Positions 34,464 through 45,764 are shown, numbered from the stretch's first letter. The stretch is DNA of 64,000 bases from Mugil cephalus (GCF_022458985.1 NC_061774.1:13940616-14004615), one strand, 5' to 3'. Numbers and translations are program-made. Notes: a model not told the origin generated them from the sequence alone.

Positions 34464-34831
34464 ACGGGCTACTACAAAAGGGGGTATTAGAACCATCTCA
34501 GTCATCTTGGATCTCTGGTTCAGAACTATGCACTAATGGCGTTCTGTACCAGAGAAAAGGGGGAGAGAGGGTAATACTGACTTATGTAAGCGTAATGTTG
34601 GATGCAATGGAAAAACGACACCCAGCATGCACACAACACGTGGCTGGAGTAGCAAAACTCATTCAAAAGACAGCACACATAGTGATGGAACACCAACTTA
34701 ACGTGCTAACAACACACAGCGTGGTAGCATACGTGAACTCGCACACATTCACACTAACGGCATTAAGACAACGCAGATTGAGAAAAATCTTAGAAGCCCC
34801 AAATCTCACGTTCACATGGCAGAACAGATGA
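34415..34831 (+). pseudogene. Reverse transcriptase remnant with the catalytic palm deleted
   Basis: The frame opens at the RT N-terminus (IDGLLQKGVLEPSQSSW, the conserved block before the fingers) and passes within a few codons to sequence of the connection region (KTAHIVMEHQL, RRLRKILEAPNLTF). The fingers and palm, including the YxDD catalytic box, are absent, about 300 or more residues by comparison with family length. This copy cannot make a working polymerase. Confidence 0.78.
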
Positions 34832-35607
34832 GCAACGGAGAACCACACCAGTGCACCGAAAGAGTGCACCGAGACGAAAAAGTACGACCTGACTTATTAA
34901 GTGAACCAATAAAAGGGGGACGTGACTTATACACTGACGGATGTTGCTACAGACATGACAAAGATGGACTGGTCTCAGCTTACGCAGTAGTAGAACAGAC
35001 AGAGACAGGAACACACACAGTACGAGCAGAGAGGATCCAAGGACAGCAATCAGCACAAAGAGCAGAAGTCCTGGCAGTGATAGCAGCTCTGGAAGAGGGA
35101 AAAGACCAGATAGTAAACATATACACTGACTCTGCATATGCAGCCGGGGCAGTACACGTAGAACTCAAACAGTGGCTCAGGGCAGGGTTCCTCACAGCTA
35201 ACAGTCAGCCCATCAGACACGAAACAGAAATGAGACAACTTGCAGAAGCATTACTATTACCTCAGAAAGTAGCAGTGATAAAATGCAAAGGACACGAGAA
35301 ACATGAATCCGCGACGAAAGCAGGTAATGACGCAGCAGATGCCGCAGCCAAACAAGCAGCAGGATATACACCACACTTCGTCATGATGAACACAGAATAT
35401 GAGGGACAGGTAAACACAGAAAAGGTGGTAAGCGCACAACATGAAGCCTCCCCACAGGAAAAGACACTGTGGAAGGCTCGAGGATGTACGGAGACAAAAG
35501 GGTTCTGGAGAGGACCTGATGGCAGACCAGTAATACCACCTCAGATAAAGAGCAATGGTGGAGGCACATGGAGTAGGACATGTGGGAGTCACACAAATGA
35601 TGCATAA
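34816..35607 (+). pseudogene. Retroviral RNase H remnant
   Basis: In a different frame from the RT remnant. LYTDGCCYRHDKDG with the first catalytic Asp, RAEVLAVIAALEEG with the Glu, NIYTDSAYAAG with the second Asp, and KCKGHEKHESATKAGNDAAD with the His/Asp end give the complete RNase H signature. The domain itself looks intact, but its neighbours are in other frames. The end of this frame overlaps the integrase frame at 35555. Confidence 0.86.
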
Positions 35608-36619
35608 TCTGAGACACTGGTGGCATCCATACCTAAAAGACATGTGTAAAGAACACATACAAAGTTGTGAACAGTGTGTACAGTACAATCCCAGACCAAC
35701 AGTGAAGCCACACCCCGGGCGTTTCCCACTGGAGACTCGATCAGGTAAAGAAATAATAATCGATTACACTGACATGATCAATCCAGTAAGGGGGTATAGG
35801 TATCTCCTCATGTGCGTGGATGCCTATATGGGGTGGCCAGAAGCGTGGCCAACAAAAAGAGAAGACAGTAAAACGGTAATTAAGTTCTTAATAAACCACT
35901 ATATACCGCAACATGGGTTTCCGGAGAGAATCCGGTCGGACAACGGAACCCACTTTAAAAACCAAGACCTCCAACAGGTGGAACAGATGCTGGGTCTGCA
36001 GCACAAGTTCGGTACAGTGTACCACCCACAATCCCAGGGAAAAGTGGAACGAATGAATCAATCAGTCAAAAACAAATTGGCAAAAATCTGTGCACAGACC
36101 AAAATGAATTGGCTCGATGCGTTACCACTAGCACTCATGGCCATTAGGAGCTCCATTAACCAAAGCACGGGTTTTACGCCATTCGAACTGCAGACAGGGA
36201 GAGCATTTCCAGGACCTCAGTCTCAGTTACCAGCAGGGGCAGTAGAAATGTCTGAGCTAACCCATAAGCTGTATTTCCATGAACTGCAAAGTCTCGTTAC
36301 AGCGTATGCGAAACAGGTTGGCGACCGGCAGGCGGAAAAACACGACAGCCCTGGACCTGACGTGGACTGGGTGCTCCTAAGAGTCATCAAGAGGAAGTGG
36401 ACGGAACCTCGGTGGACTGGACCGTATCAGGTGACAGAGAGGACATCACACGCAGTCCGGCTGAAAGGCAAAGGCGATACCTGGTACCACTGGAGTCAGT
36501 GTGCGGCTGCACAGGCTCCCACCCGATCGCTGAGGAACACACACAGGGACCTGTGTGCAACGACCAAGGCACCGGCGAGTGCTGAAGCAAAGCCCACCTC
36601 AACAAAAGGGGCAGAATAA
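35555..36619 (+). pseudogene. Retroviral integrase, nearly complete frame
   Basis: 354 codons. N-terminal HHCC zinc motif (HGVGH, then SCEQC), catalytic core with IIDYTDM (first Asp), RIRSDNGTHF (second Asp) and SQGKVERMNQ (Glu), and a C-terminal DNA-binding region with KRKWTEPRWTGPYQV. All three catalytic residues are visible. The frame differs from RNase H, so Pol would not be a single product. After the stop there is no env, only about 370 bp to the LTR. Confidence 0.88.
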
Positions 36620-36666
36620 TCCCCAGGTGGCAAAAGGGGGTGAAGGAGTCGAACCTGAACCCTGAC

Positions 36667-36696
36667 GGAGGAACGGTGAAATTAGCGCGTTCCTCC
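36667..36696 (+). other. 9-bp perfect hairpin after integrase
   Basis: GGAGGAACG, a 12-nt loop, then CGTTCCTCC. It lies in the stretch where env would be expected. Neighbouring phrases (GGAGTCGAACCTGAACC, CCAAGCTACCAACGC) look loosely tRNA-like in reverse, but no cloverleaf could be fitted. Confidence 0.5.
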
Positions 36697-36814
36697 CAAC
36701 AAGTAGCGTGCCAAGCTACCAACGCAAGCGTCAGATCAAGATCCGGACGACATCAATGAACAACATCCAGTTGATAACGTATATTGTGTTCTTAATTATC
36801 GTGTTTTTATCCTT

Positions 36815-36855
36815 TGGTGACCCCGACGTGATTTGAACACGCAACCTTCTAATCC
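36815..36855 (+). other. Segment complementary to the 3-prime half of tRNA-Trp, with CCA
   Basis: From TGGTGACCCCGACGTGAT, the tRNA-Trp primer-binding sequence known from avian retroviruses, the match to the reverse complement of vertebrate tRNA-Trp continues through the T arm and variable loop into the anticodon stem, with about two mismatches. The TGG start complements the CCA end, which is added after transcription in animals, so the source was a mature tRNA. The element primes at a tRNA-Pro site 6.6 kb upstream, so this is not its working primer site. Confidence 0.75.
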
Positions 36856-36961
36856 GTCCGCAGTTTAAATGTTTGATTTTATACGCTGGGCTAGCTTGTG
36901 TTGATCTCTTTATAGAGATAAGAAAGGGGAATAACAATTTTTTATTTACTTAGTTTAGGTT

Positions 36962-36991
36962 GATCTCTTTGTAGAGATCAAAAGGGGGAAT
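36962..36991 (+). other. Palindrome and polypurine tract before the 3-prime LTR
   Basis: GATCTCTTTGTAGAGATC (7-bp arms) is followed by AAAAGGGGGAAT directly before the LTR, the expected plus-strand primer. A second palindrome-plus-purine set (GATCTCTTTATAGAGATA, then AGAAAGGGGAATAA) stands about 60 bp upstream at 36903-36933. Confidence 0.8.
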
Positions 36992-37505
36992 TGTGGGAAC
37001 AGTAAAATGTATGCGTGCTTATGAGTGCTTTAATAATCAGGTTTAATTACCAGAAGTGATTCAATATGCAAAATATGGGACATAATCAATGGAACAGAAT
37101 ACACTGAACATGTACTGTGTGCAGAAGTGGAAAACACTGGAAGGCCGAATGATATGATTGTATTGAGAACAACTTGTACTTAAAGGTCACCATGTATTTT
37201 CTGAAGATGTCTCGCGGGGGAACAGGACGCGCCGGACCACAATCTAACAGAGAAAGTGTGTCAAAGAGGAGAAGTAGATGAGCCTATCAGGAGTAGACAA
37301 ACACCTTAGACTGTAGGAATAGAAAAGAACTGCCCCCGCGAAGGCAACTGAGATCCAGACTCATATCTTTGTATGTACTGTGGTCTCCACACTCTGCAGA
37401 CTGTGAATAAATACTCGTACTGGACGTCATTCTCTCGTCTCTTTATTCCTCACATCAACGGACCCGGAGAGGAGAGGAAAGCAGGGCTAAAATTCCTCCT
37501 CAACA
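36992..37505 (+). repeat. 3-prime LTR
   Basis: 514 bp, nearly identical to the 5-prime LTR, ending CTCAACA before AAGT (37506-37509). The near identity points to a young insertion. Confidence 0.95.
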
Positions 37506-38409
37506 AAGTGCAACATTTTCAATAATAACTTTTAAATAGTTCTGAAATAATTCATTCATAATTCATAATTCATTTGACTCATATAAAAAGACCAAACATG
37601 CATTGATTTGAACTGTAGGAGGAAGCTAGGCCACCTGGATAAAACCCACACAGTCAGTAGTAGAAAATGAAATCTCCTCTCAAGAGACAGGTTGAAGTCC
37701 TGAAACTTCCTCAGCTCGTCTTTTCTTTTCTTTCTCTTTTTTTTTCTTCCAATAATTGAGTCACACTTATAATCAAACACTGTACCTTTACTGACTGATG
37801 AACAGGTCAGAGGTTTCCCTCTACTGGTTTATAAAGGCTGTAAAGGCAGACGTTTCACATTGTTCAAGAGGGAGAAAACTCACATCAGTTCCTCTTCTCA
37901 CCATCACAAAGATACAACACCCTGGTCGATCAAGTTTTCACACACTCCTCTGAGGCAGATCAGTAACAAGACACCCTGTATTCTGTTGAGAGGAACAGGA
38001 CTATTGACATTATAAGGAAACTTGATGAAAAACAAAATACAAGGAAATAAAGACTCTACCTCAGTACAAATGGACAGTATTTAATTCAGAGAAGTGATTT
38101 TCAGTGACTAAACAGAGGAGTCTGTGCTTTGACCATTGTGGAAGAGAGCCTTTGTGGTTACATGAAAAGCATCAGACCACAGCTTCCAGATCAGTAATGA
38201 CCAACATAAACCACATTCATGCCACAATCGTAACACAGCCTTTAACTCCACATACACTGGACTAGTGAAATACCACTACTCCATATTTGTATGTTCATGA
38301 AGCACTTCACTATTTCCATCATGGGTGTGACATAACAAAGTAGCTGTGACTGTAGAAAATGAAATGAAAGAAGAGAAGAACACCAATAACTCTCGTAAGA
38401 AGAAGAAGC
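37506..38409. other. Start of duplicated unit 4, non-coding
   Basis: The sequence from AAGTGCAACATTTTC onward equals that from 47301 onward (unit 5) with very few differences and resembles 2766 onward (unit 1). The open frame at 37780-37556 minus is repeated in unit 5 but has no domain and is interrupted in unit 1. Confidence 0.7.
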
Positions 38410-38439
38410 TCAGCTGATTAAAAGCTGATTAAAATCAAA

Positions 38440-38960
38440 GTGGTAGTTCTGTAGGGACTCAGTCCATCTCACCAGCTGTCCCTCTGGTTCATGAAAGGAG
38501 AGGGGCCACGTCAGGGTAGTGGGATCGGTTCGTAGAAGCCATAGAGGTAGGGCCAGAAGTGATGAAGCACCATGATGACTGCCAACAGCAGTAGTTGCGT
38601 TCCGCATAGAGCAGGGCGAGGCCGCAATAGGCCACCACCACCCCAGGTCCCATGTCTCTGGCATCCGTGTCAGCCATGAAACAGCACCTGGGGAGTACCA
38701 GGATGGGGTGGAGGTCAGGGTTTTGTGCAACTGGTTAAAGTCATGTCCTTGCAGTTCTTGTCCCACTCAACCTCCCACCCCTTGTCTGTCAGGCAGTGTT
38801 GTGGGCTGGAGATGGATGCAAAGTCACATACAAAGTGTCGGTCGTAAGAGGCAAGTCCCAAGAAGGTCGGGGAATGTGAGCCAGGACCCTTTCCATCAAC
38901 CTCTCGAACATGGCAGGGGCATGGCGAAGTCCAAATGGCATTTATCAGAACTGCCAGAGT
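38440..38960 (-). pseudogene. Ty3/gypsy reverse transcriptase-RNase H fragment, copy 2
   Basis: Minus-strand codons RTDPTTLTWPLSF, EPEGQLVRWTESLQNYHFD and TDARDMGPG identify the RNase H start of a Ty3/gypsy Pol, shortened by small deletions relative to the copy at 3665. It is nearly identical to copy 3 in unit 5. Confidence 0.7.
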
Positions 38961-40405
38961 CCTTGATCAATGGTGAAAGCAGTTTTTGTCAGTTTTTGGT
39001 TGACACAGTCTCAACCTGCTCGACTTCCTCTAGCGTGGCCTAGACACACTCTGTCCTCAGCAGAGAGCACGGAAGTTCAGGCAAACACTGAGCCACTAAA
39101 ATTACTGGTGGCTCTCTCAGTGGTGAACATTAGCCTAGCCTAACTCAACTGCTAACTGTACACACACAGAAACTTAATGAACACAGTGCATTCTGAGTAG
39201 AACTCTTCAAGGGGAACAGTCCAGGGGGAGAAATACAATACTAGGCAGTTGGTTATAAAGTCACTGATGACCGTGTATATGTATTCATTTAAATTTACAG
39301 AGGGAGCTTATATGCTACTAGCTTTGCAGATAGTTTCACTTCCCTTGTTAGTTGGGTGAGTCTTTCCTTAGAATATACTGGTGACATGCAACTTCTGAAA
39401 ACATCACAAACTTCTGCTAAAACGCTTGTGAACATTAACTTTTTGGTCACATTCCAACTTAATTTAAGGTCATATATGTATACAGTGGCTGTTATATGAA
39501 GTTACTCAAAATTGGAGAATACTTGTAATATCTGAGCCCTGTTCTTTATGACTACAATAATTTGCATTTACACTGCCCACAATATGAATGAGGAAGTCAT
39601 GCCTCCATGGTCTTGTTGTGATGAACATATTTAAGATTAGAGTTACAATGATGTTTGTGGAGTAATATGTCTGTGATAGTTAAAGTGGCTCCATGTTAGT
39701 ACCCTGGTTTAATAGTTTAATTCAGTCATATAGCAACAATTAGACAATTAGTATGAAAACTCACATTACAATGTGCCTGTGGATGCAGCATATGTCTGTA
39801 GATGTGCACATCAAGAAAATGACGTTTTTGGGTTTAAATATTCTTAATGTAATGTTATCGACCACCAGACCCGGAGTTGTCATCCTCTTATCTGAAGCTG
39901 ATGACTGACAACATCTGACTGTGTAAGATTAAACATTTACTGTTTCTTTGTTTCTGGGTAATGTAAAGGAGCTTCTCTCAAAGATAAACAGGGAGGAACA
40001 AATAGCTGTAGACTATTGGTGCTAACAGTCACTCGTTTCACACATGTAGACATATATATTTGCTGAGTACAGTCCGACGTTATCTTTTGTGTTGTGTTAC
40101 TGAAATAATAACCTATCAATCTATTATCTATCATCCGAGTCTACAGGAGGAACTGAAACATGGGTTTATTTATTGGATTTGTTTTAACATTTATTCAAAT
40201 AAACGTCCTTTTCTTTCGAGGCTTTGCCAAATGACTCTTGAATTTCCTGCTCTCAGCACTGAAAAAAGGAAGATAGTGCCAGTTTTCACACAGACCTCTG
40301 TGGCTAACACAGCTCACTGCAGAGTAAGGGACACTTGTTGCTGATAATTAGATAAACTTTCTAAAGCTGCAGACTGACTCAACAGAGGCTGAACTGAGAG
40401 GAGAC
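38961..40405. other. Unit 4 non-coding stretch upstream of the solitary leader exon
   Basis: Shared with unit 5 except for about 310 bp (39415-39722) absent there. No gene was recognised. One copy of the 73-bp motif that is tripled in unit 1 lies at about 40231-40310. Confidence 0.5.
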
Positions 40406-40454
40406 ATGAAAGTTGTGTTTGGACTGTTGTTGATGCTACTTGGAGTTTCTCATG
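40406..40454 (+). pseudogene. Solitary signal-peptide exon (copy B), donor lost
   Basis: ATGAAAGTTGTGTTTGG encodes MKVVFGLLLMLLGVSH. The junction reads CATGCTGAG where the other leaders have CATGGTGAG, so the GT donor is CT. No Ig exon follows before the leader at 42156. The same change is seen at 49881, so it preceded the unit 4/5 duplication. Confidence 0.7.
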
Positions 40455-41049
40455 CTGAGATGTTTTTTCTATCTCTACTTTTTTGTTCTTTTTTTCTCTA
40501 CTGAAAACCAGCAGTGGTTGTTTTTGTCTTTGATAAATTCAGATTCTGTTAAGTACATCCACAGATATATATATTTTCACATAGTCACAAGATCAATTAA
40601 TTGTGTTTGTCAGTCAGTTATGAACAGTGTTCCTCACAATACTGTGTTGCTTCAATGTAAATATTTAATTGCGAGTACTGGAATATGGATGTGTCTTTGG
40701 GTTGTTAATAATTTAAATCAAATGTTTCATAATTTCGATTGTGTTGCATGAGACCAACTTCCTGTCTGCATCCTGTCATTGGTTCTGTTGTGGATAGGCC
40801 ACAGGACTGTAAGGACTGTAGTAGTTGAGTTTATTCCTTTGCCCATGTGCAGTCATGAAGATTTCCTTTCCTGGCCTGTGTCAGTAATGGATCAGCCTTA
40901 GGTCCAACTGTGGGACCTCTATCCATGGTTCAACATTGTACATTTCATGACTGCTGAAGATTAACTTGACTTTGAATAAAACATCTTGGCTCCTATTAGC
41001 AGGTCAGAAGTTTCCCTATTTTCATGTGGCCGTCCAGAAATAAAAAATG

Positions 41050-41280
41050 TGTAGGATGTATGCTGATGTCTTAGAAATGTTAGCCGTCAGTGTCACAATG
41101 AGGGATATTTCCTTCTCTTCCACTTAGTCCATCACACACGAAGGCCCACTTGTTGTACTGAAGGATAAAAGAGGTAGAAAACTCACATCAGTTCCTCTTC
41201 TCAGCATCACAAAAATATAACACTGCTCAGTGACACCTTCTTTCACAAAATTTTCACACTGTGAGGCTGATCTGTTGAGA
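41050..41280. promoter_or_regulatory. Conserved distal upstream block of gene 4
   Basis: Copy of the block seen at 6757, 15621 and 23243, with CACACGAAGGCCCACTTG in place of CACACATGAAGG. Function not shown. Confidence 0.35.
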
Positions 41281-41335
41281 GAAACAGGACTAACGACATT
41301 ATAAGGAAATGGAAGGTCTTCCTATATTTATTTTT

Positions 41336-41838
41336 TTACAGCTGTAATATGGTGTTTTTAAAGTTCATAACCATATTTATAGAGAACATTAGTGAGACAA
41401 CAGCAAGGGTTGTTCCAGTGTTTTCTGTTCTTGTCAAAGTCCACTTTACTGTAATGCTCATGTTTTCCACACTGTCACATCTGAGTTTTATCACTGAGCT
41501 CATAGTTAGTGTTGGGTTGGACTGGACTGCATCATGTTCCTCTTTGACTATGAACTCAGTAATTAACACTGTACATGAATTTACACACATCAGATCATGT
41601 CACCAAAATGTCAACATCATGATCTTCAGAGATGTTGTGGCAGTGCTGCTGTTGCGTTACTAGATTTATGTTTGACACAGATGAGACAATAGACACATGA
41701 CTGTTGTTAAAATAAAACATAAACTGATTAATAATAACAACTCAGGGGAGTTTGTCTTGATTCTCCACATACAGGATTTAAAAGGCAGAGCAGTAATAGG
41801 AGACATTTTAAAATGTTTCTAGTTTGATACACCTTCAT
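41336..41838 (-). pseudogene. Antisense Ig-like reading frame, copy 3
   Basis: Leader-like start at about 41838 (MKVYQTRNILKCLLLL, ending NPVCGES) and the downstream frame 41590-41336 with VIKLRCDS and ITVKWTLTR. Stops between the two parts break it. Confidence 0.33.
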
Positions 41839-42155
41839 GATGGTGTCTTAGAAATATCAGCTGTCAGTCTCAGAAGGAGGATGTTTCATTTAGTCCATCA
41901 CACAGAAAAACACACTTGTTGAACTGAGGCTAAAAAAGGAAGAAAGTTGATACTGCTGCCCTTTCTTTTTTCTTCATATAACGAGAAGTTAGAAACAACG
42001 TTGTGCACATTTCACACACTCTCCTCTGAGGCTGATCACTACCACAACACACTGCTTTCTGTTGAGAGCAGGGTACATAGGTTTGACTTTGGGAGGAATT
42101 AGATAAAGTTTGGAAGCTGCTGAGTGACTGAACAGAGTGTGAAGAGAGAGGAGAC

Positions 42156-44910
42156 ATGGAAGCTGTGGTTGGACTGATGCTGATGATACTTGGAGTCTCT
42201 CATGGTGAGATATTGACGTGGTACTTTATTCAGGTTTCTAAAGATGGTTTAGTGGATGAGTGAAATGTTAAACTTCTTGTTAACTGGTTCTGAAAGGAGG
42301 TTTGAAAGTCTCACACGTTTATCAAACAGTTTGATTGAGGACAATGAAGATGACATGATAGTCTTTTATACACACGGCTTTAGTTTGTAACTTTCCACAA
42401 AGTGAATACAGCTTGTCTCCCAAAATATCTACAGAGAAAAGATTAAGATTGATGCTTTGTGTCTTTGGGGTCGTGACACAGACATGGTCTCAGTGAATTC
42501 TTTCTAGTTTGGAGAAAGTCACAACTGAGAGATTTACACTTTGGAGGAAGGACAATAAACAATAGTCATGTATCAGAGACCAACTAAGGATGATAAATTA
42601 TATTTGTGTAACTCTGCTGTTACATTGTGGTTCATGTGGCCTTGAGCCTCTGTAACTTTGTTGAGTAAACCTGATGAACAAAACCAGTGACAGATATAAT
42701 GCCTTATATGTCCTTGTTCCAACACTTCCTTGTAGCTACATACTGCCTACCCACTCTGAGTGACATATTCACATCTCTTTAGTTTTTGGCTGCACTACTG
42801 CTTCAAATGATTCTACATTATTAATCATTTTATTCACATTTATTCATAAAATGAACCAACAGATAATTTGGTGGGTTTAACTCAGTTTGACACACACAGG
42901 TCTGTAATTACTGGTTGAATTCAATTAATGCAAAAACTCTGTTTAACAGATTAATGTTGTTTGATTGATTGTTTAGTCTGAGAGAGAAAAACACACTAAG
43001 ACTGTTTTAGGTCAATGCATGTGACTGAAATATTGCAGCAATTATGCTTCATAGTGGTAGAAATGAAATACTCTCAATGTTTTAATTCACAGGTGGAGAA
43101 ACTTACTGTGATGGCAGACAGAGTGGAGCTCAGTGTTATGGAGCTTTGGGAGGAACTGTGGTCATCAGACTGATGGACAACGCCTCAGAGAAATTTGATG
43201 TGAAAAAAGGATCATCAGTAATATTAAGACGGAGAAACAAAGTGATTGTAACTAATTTGATAGAAGACAGATCTCAGTTTAATCCCAATGATGGAACATT
43301 TAGGATCAATGACCTGAGCAGGAATGACAGTGGTAAATATGATCTGACAAACTATGACTCAAATGGAAAAGAATTACCAGAACAGACTCTACAGTTGTTT
43401 ATTGAAGGTAAAATACTTTTTTTCTACTCCTGAGAAATTAAGTCATCTTGACAGATCTAAATGTCAAATTATATTGATTTGTGTACAAACAAAGATATAT
43501 TACATTCACTTACCAGTTTTTAGGTTCAATAGTGAAAACAAATATAACAGTCCTGAACTGAATCCTCCTTCATTACTGTTACAATCAGAGTCTAAATAAT
43601 ATACTTTATATTCTGCAAGTTTCTGTATTTATTTATTAAGAGATAATTACCTTGTTATCAAAAGTCATCTGTGTGTGTTTCTCTCAGCTCTGGTGTCCTC
43701 TGTCCATCTGGTCTCTGAGTGTCTGTCCCATGGAGAGAAGAGGGTGTCCTGCTCCTCTGATGGAGGGGACAGTCCTCAGTACAGCTGGACTCTGGATGGA
43801 CACTCAGTGACAGACACTGAGCTCCTCCCTGGAAATAATGAGACTAACGTCATCACTCTGAAACAAGACGTCTCAGGACATCTGGTCTGTTCAGTCAGGA
43901 ATCACATCAGTAATGTCTCCAGAGGAGAGAGGATCTCTACCTGTGGTGAGTGACAACATGATGAGAAATAACTTGGTAATCATGTTGGTGTCATAACATC
44001 AGTCATAAATGATCTTTGTTTGTTCATAGGCTTCATATTCATCAACTGCACCTTACCTAATGGGACACACATATCAGAGTGGGTGTTTGAAGCCAATAAC
44101 ACACTGTGTATTAACCCAACTACTGCCCCAACTACTGCCCCTACCACTAGTTTGGGTAAGGAGACTAACATAGTGTCAAATAAACCCTCCAATCAAACTT
44201 TGATCAGTGATGAACCGTGGTACATTAGTAAGTGAAACCTTATTCTACTGTAGTGGATTCATTGACATTTTTTTTTCTCTATCTTTGTTTGTCTTCCTAA
44301 AAAGACATGAATTTTTCTCTGACTTAAAGTCCATCTTTCTTGTGTCTTTTATCTTCCAACAGCCTATTTGCCAATAATAGCTGGTGTATCATCAGCCCTG
44401 GTCATTGTCTTGGTTGTGGTCTTATCAGTCATCTGGGCTTTGAAGAAAAAGCAAAGAAACAATAAACCTAAAGGTACAAAACTAAACTTCACTGGATTCA
44501 CAGTTATACTATTTGTTGTAATTAAAATTTAAAAAGATATTTATCACACAAACTGGAAACAGAGGCAAACAGTTAACTTGGCTGTTGCTACTGCAGACGT
44601 TGACATACATAAACATTTTGTCTAAATCTCTTCAATAATGCAAATAAATGTTTTTCCCAAACTGTAAAACTTGTTCTTTAATTATTAATGAGTTCATGAT
44701 CTTTGTGTTTTTCCTTCCTGTTGCTCTACAGAGGAAGAAAATGACCAGGAATTAACCTACGCTGATGTCAGTATCGTGCAGCAGCAGAGGAGGCAGACTG
44801 AGCAAAAGACAAATGTGGAGGTGGAGTACGGTCAAGTCAAGTCACGACCCCGGAAGACTGAACCAACACAAGATGATTGTGTTTATGCAAAGGTCTGTAA
44901 AGACAGATAA
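42156..44910 (+). CDS. Receptor gene 4: CD2/SLAM-like Ig receptor with ITIM-like tail
   Basis: Exons: 42156-42204, 43093-43407, 43688-43945, 44030-44227, 44363-44473, 44732-44910; 369 aa, phase 1 junctions. Domain 1 is two codons shorter than in its sisters: the IFRCDVKK stretch reads KFDVKK, removing a Cys that genes 1, 2, 3 and 5 keep. It also has the most diverged strand C (RRRNK where most have WRNK) and F-G region (DLTNYD). Domain 2 has four Cys. The stalk has two TAP repeats. The TM exon is standard. The tail has LTYADV, VEYGQV and CVYAKV, so the inhibitory-type signalling set is complete. The poly(A) region used by genes 1, 3 and 5 is deleted after 44975. Confidence 0.84.
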
Positions 44911-45331
44911 CTTAGATTCTTGCTTAGAAAAAAAGAAAGATGGAAATGTTGAAGGCTCTTAATATAACTGTTACTATGATGTGGGTTTCCTTCTTCAGTT
45001 TATTCACAGTTAGTTCCTTTTGTTGCCTCTCCACATACAGCGTTTGCATGCATGCTTCAACACCTGAGGCTGATTTGCTCCTGTTATCGTTCCACATAGA
45101 TCCTGTTTGTAGCTTAGCAGCTGAGAAGTTTCTGCATTTTTTATGGAAACTCTGGAGCAAATTTTTGTTTTTTTGGTAATCCATGTTCTGATTTATGTTA
45201 ATAATTTCAGGTCACCTGTGGTATTTGACTGTAAACCAGGAAACGCGCAAGGTTTTGCCTTTTGTACAGATTAACCTATGTTTGTTTTTGAAAGAGCAAC
45301 TTTGTAAAAAAAAATAAAATAATAATAATAA

Positions 45332-45394
<63 letters not shown>

Positions 45395-45764
45395 AATTTT
45401 CCATTGATATAAATATATTTACTGGTTAACATCTGTTCTTTTTAACTCAGAAAAGATGAATTGCATTTTGACATTTCTATTATCTGAATAATTTCAAATG
45501 GTGTAAAATCCTTCAAACCATTAAAAGAAAATGGAAAAACAAAGAAAATTCCTTACCGTGTCTGTGGATAGTTGTGTTCAGTAAACCCCTGTGGATAGAA
45601 AACACACCTACTGGGATAAGTCAATGGATTAACGCAGATATGTAGATATATAGTCAACATTTTGTTTGATTCCTCTAGCTGCCAGAAGAGGGAGACAAAA
45701 GATCTTCTCTGTCGAGTTGGCCAGACTCTCTCTAACTATGGCTCTGATCACTTTGGTACGGAAG
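44911..45764. other. Gene 4 3-prime flank
   Basis: Parallels 27147-28110 but lacks about 120 bp with the proximal AATAAA. AATAAAATAAT at about 45309-45320 is a possible substitute. The (TA)n(GT)n tract is at 45336-45394. No other gene seen. Confidence 0.5.
45336..45394. repeat. Compound (TA)n(GT)n microsatellite
   Basis: Shorter counterpart of the tract at 27668-27747, at the same distance downstream of the receptor gene. Confidence 0.92.

Larger units (their letters stand above)
29692..37505 (+). mobile_element. Defective gammaretrovirus-like endogenous retrovirus
   Basis: A 7.8-kb provirus with two LTRs (515 and 514 bp, TG...CA ends), a 4-bp AAGT target duplication, a primer-binding site matching tRNA-Pro, gag, one zinc knuckle, partial protease, truncated reverse transcriptase, RNase H, integrase, polypurine tract and no recognisable env. 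The Pro-type primer site, single CCHC knuckle, gag and pro in one frame separated by a stop, and 4-bp duplication fit class I (gamma/epsilon-like) elements. Coding regions are broken by an in-frame stop, deletions and frame changes, so it cannot encode a complete set of proteins. It lies between units 3 and 4 of the receptor array. Confidence 0.92.

Noticed and set aside
36620-36725. A second captured tRNA next to the hairpin
   Set aside because: GGAGTCGAACC looks like a reversed T loop, but the T stem pairs poorly and the spacing to the TGG end is wrong, so no cloverleaf fits.
36815-36855. A tRNA-Trp gene on the minus strand
   Set aside because: Only the 3-prime half is present, it carries CCA, the anticodon loop is altered, and no D arm or 5-prime acceptor strand follows.
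37556-37780. Conserved minus-strand frame in units 4 and 5 as a gene
   Set aside because: It is identical only because the units are recent copies. It has no domain and is not open in unit 1.
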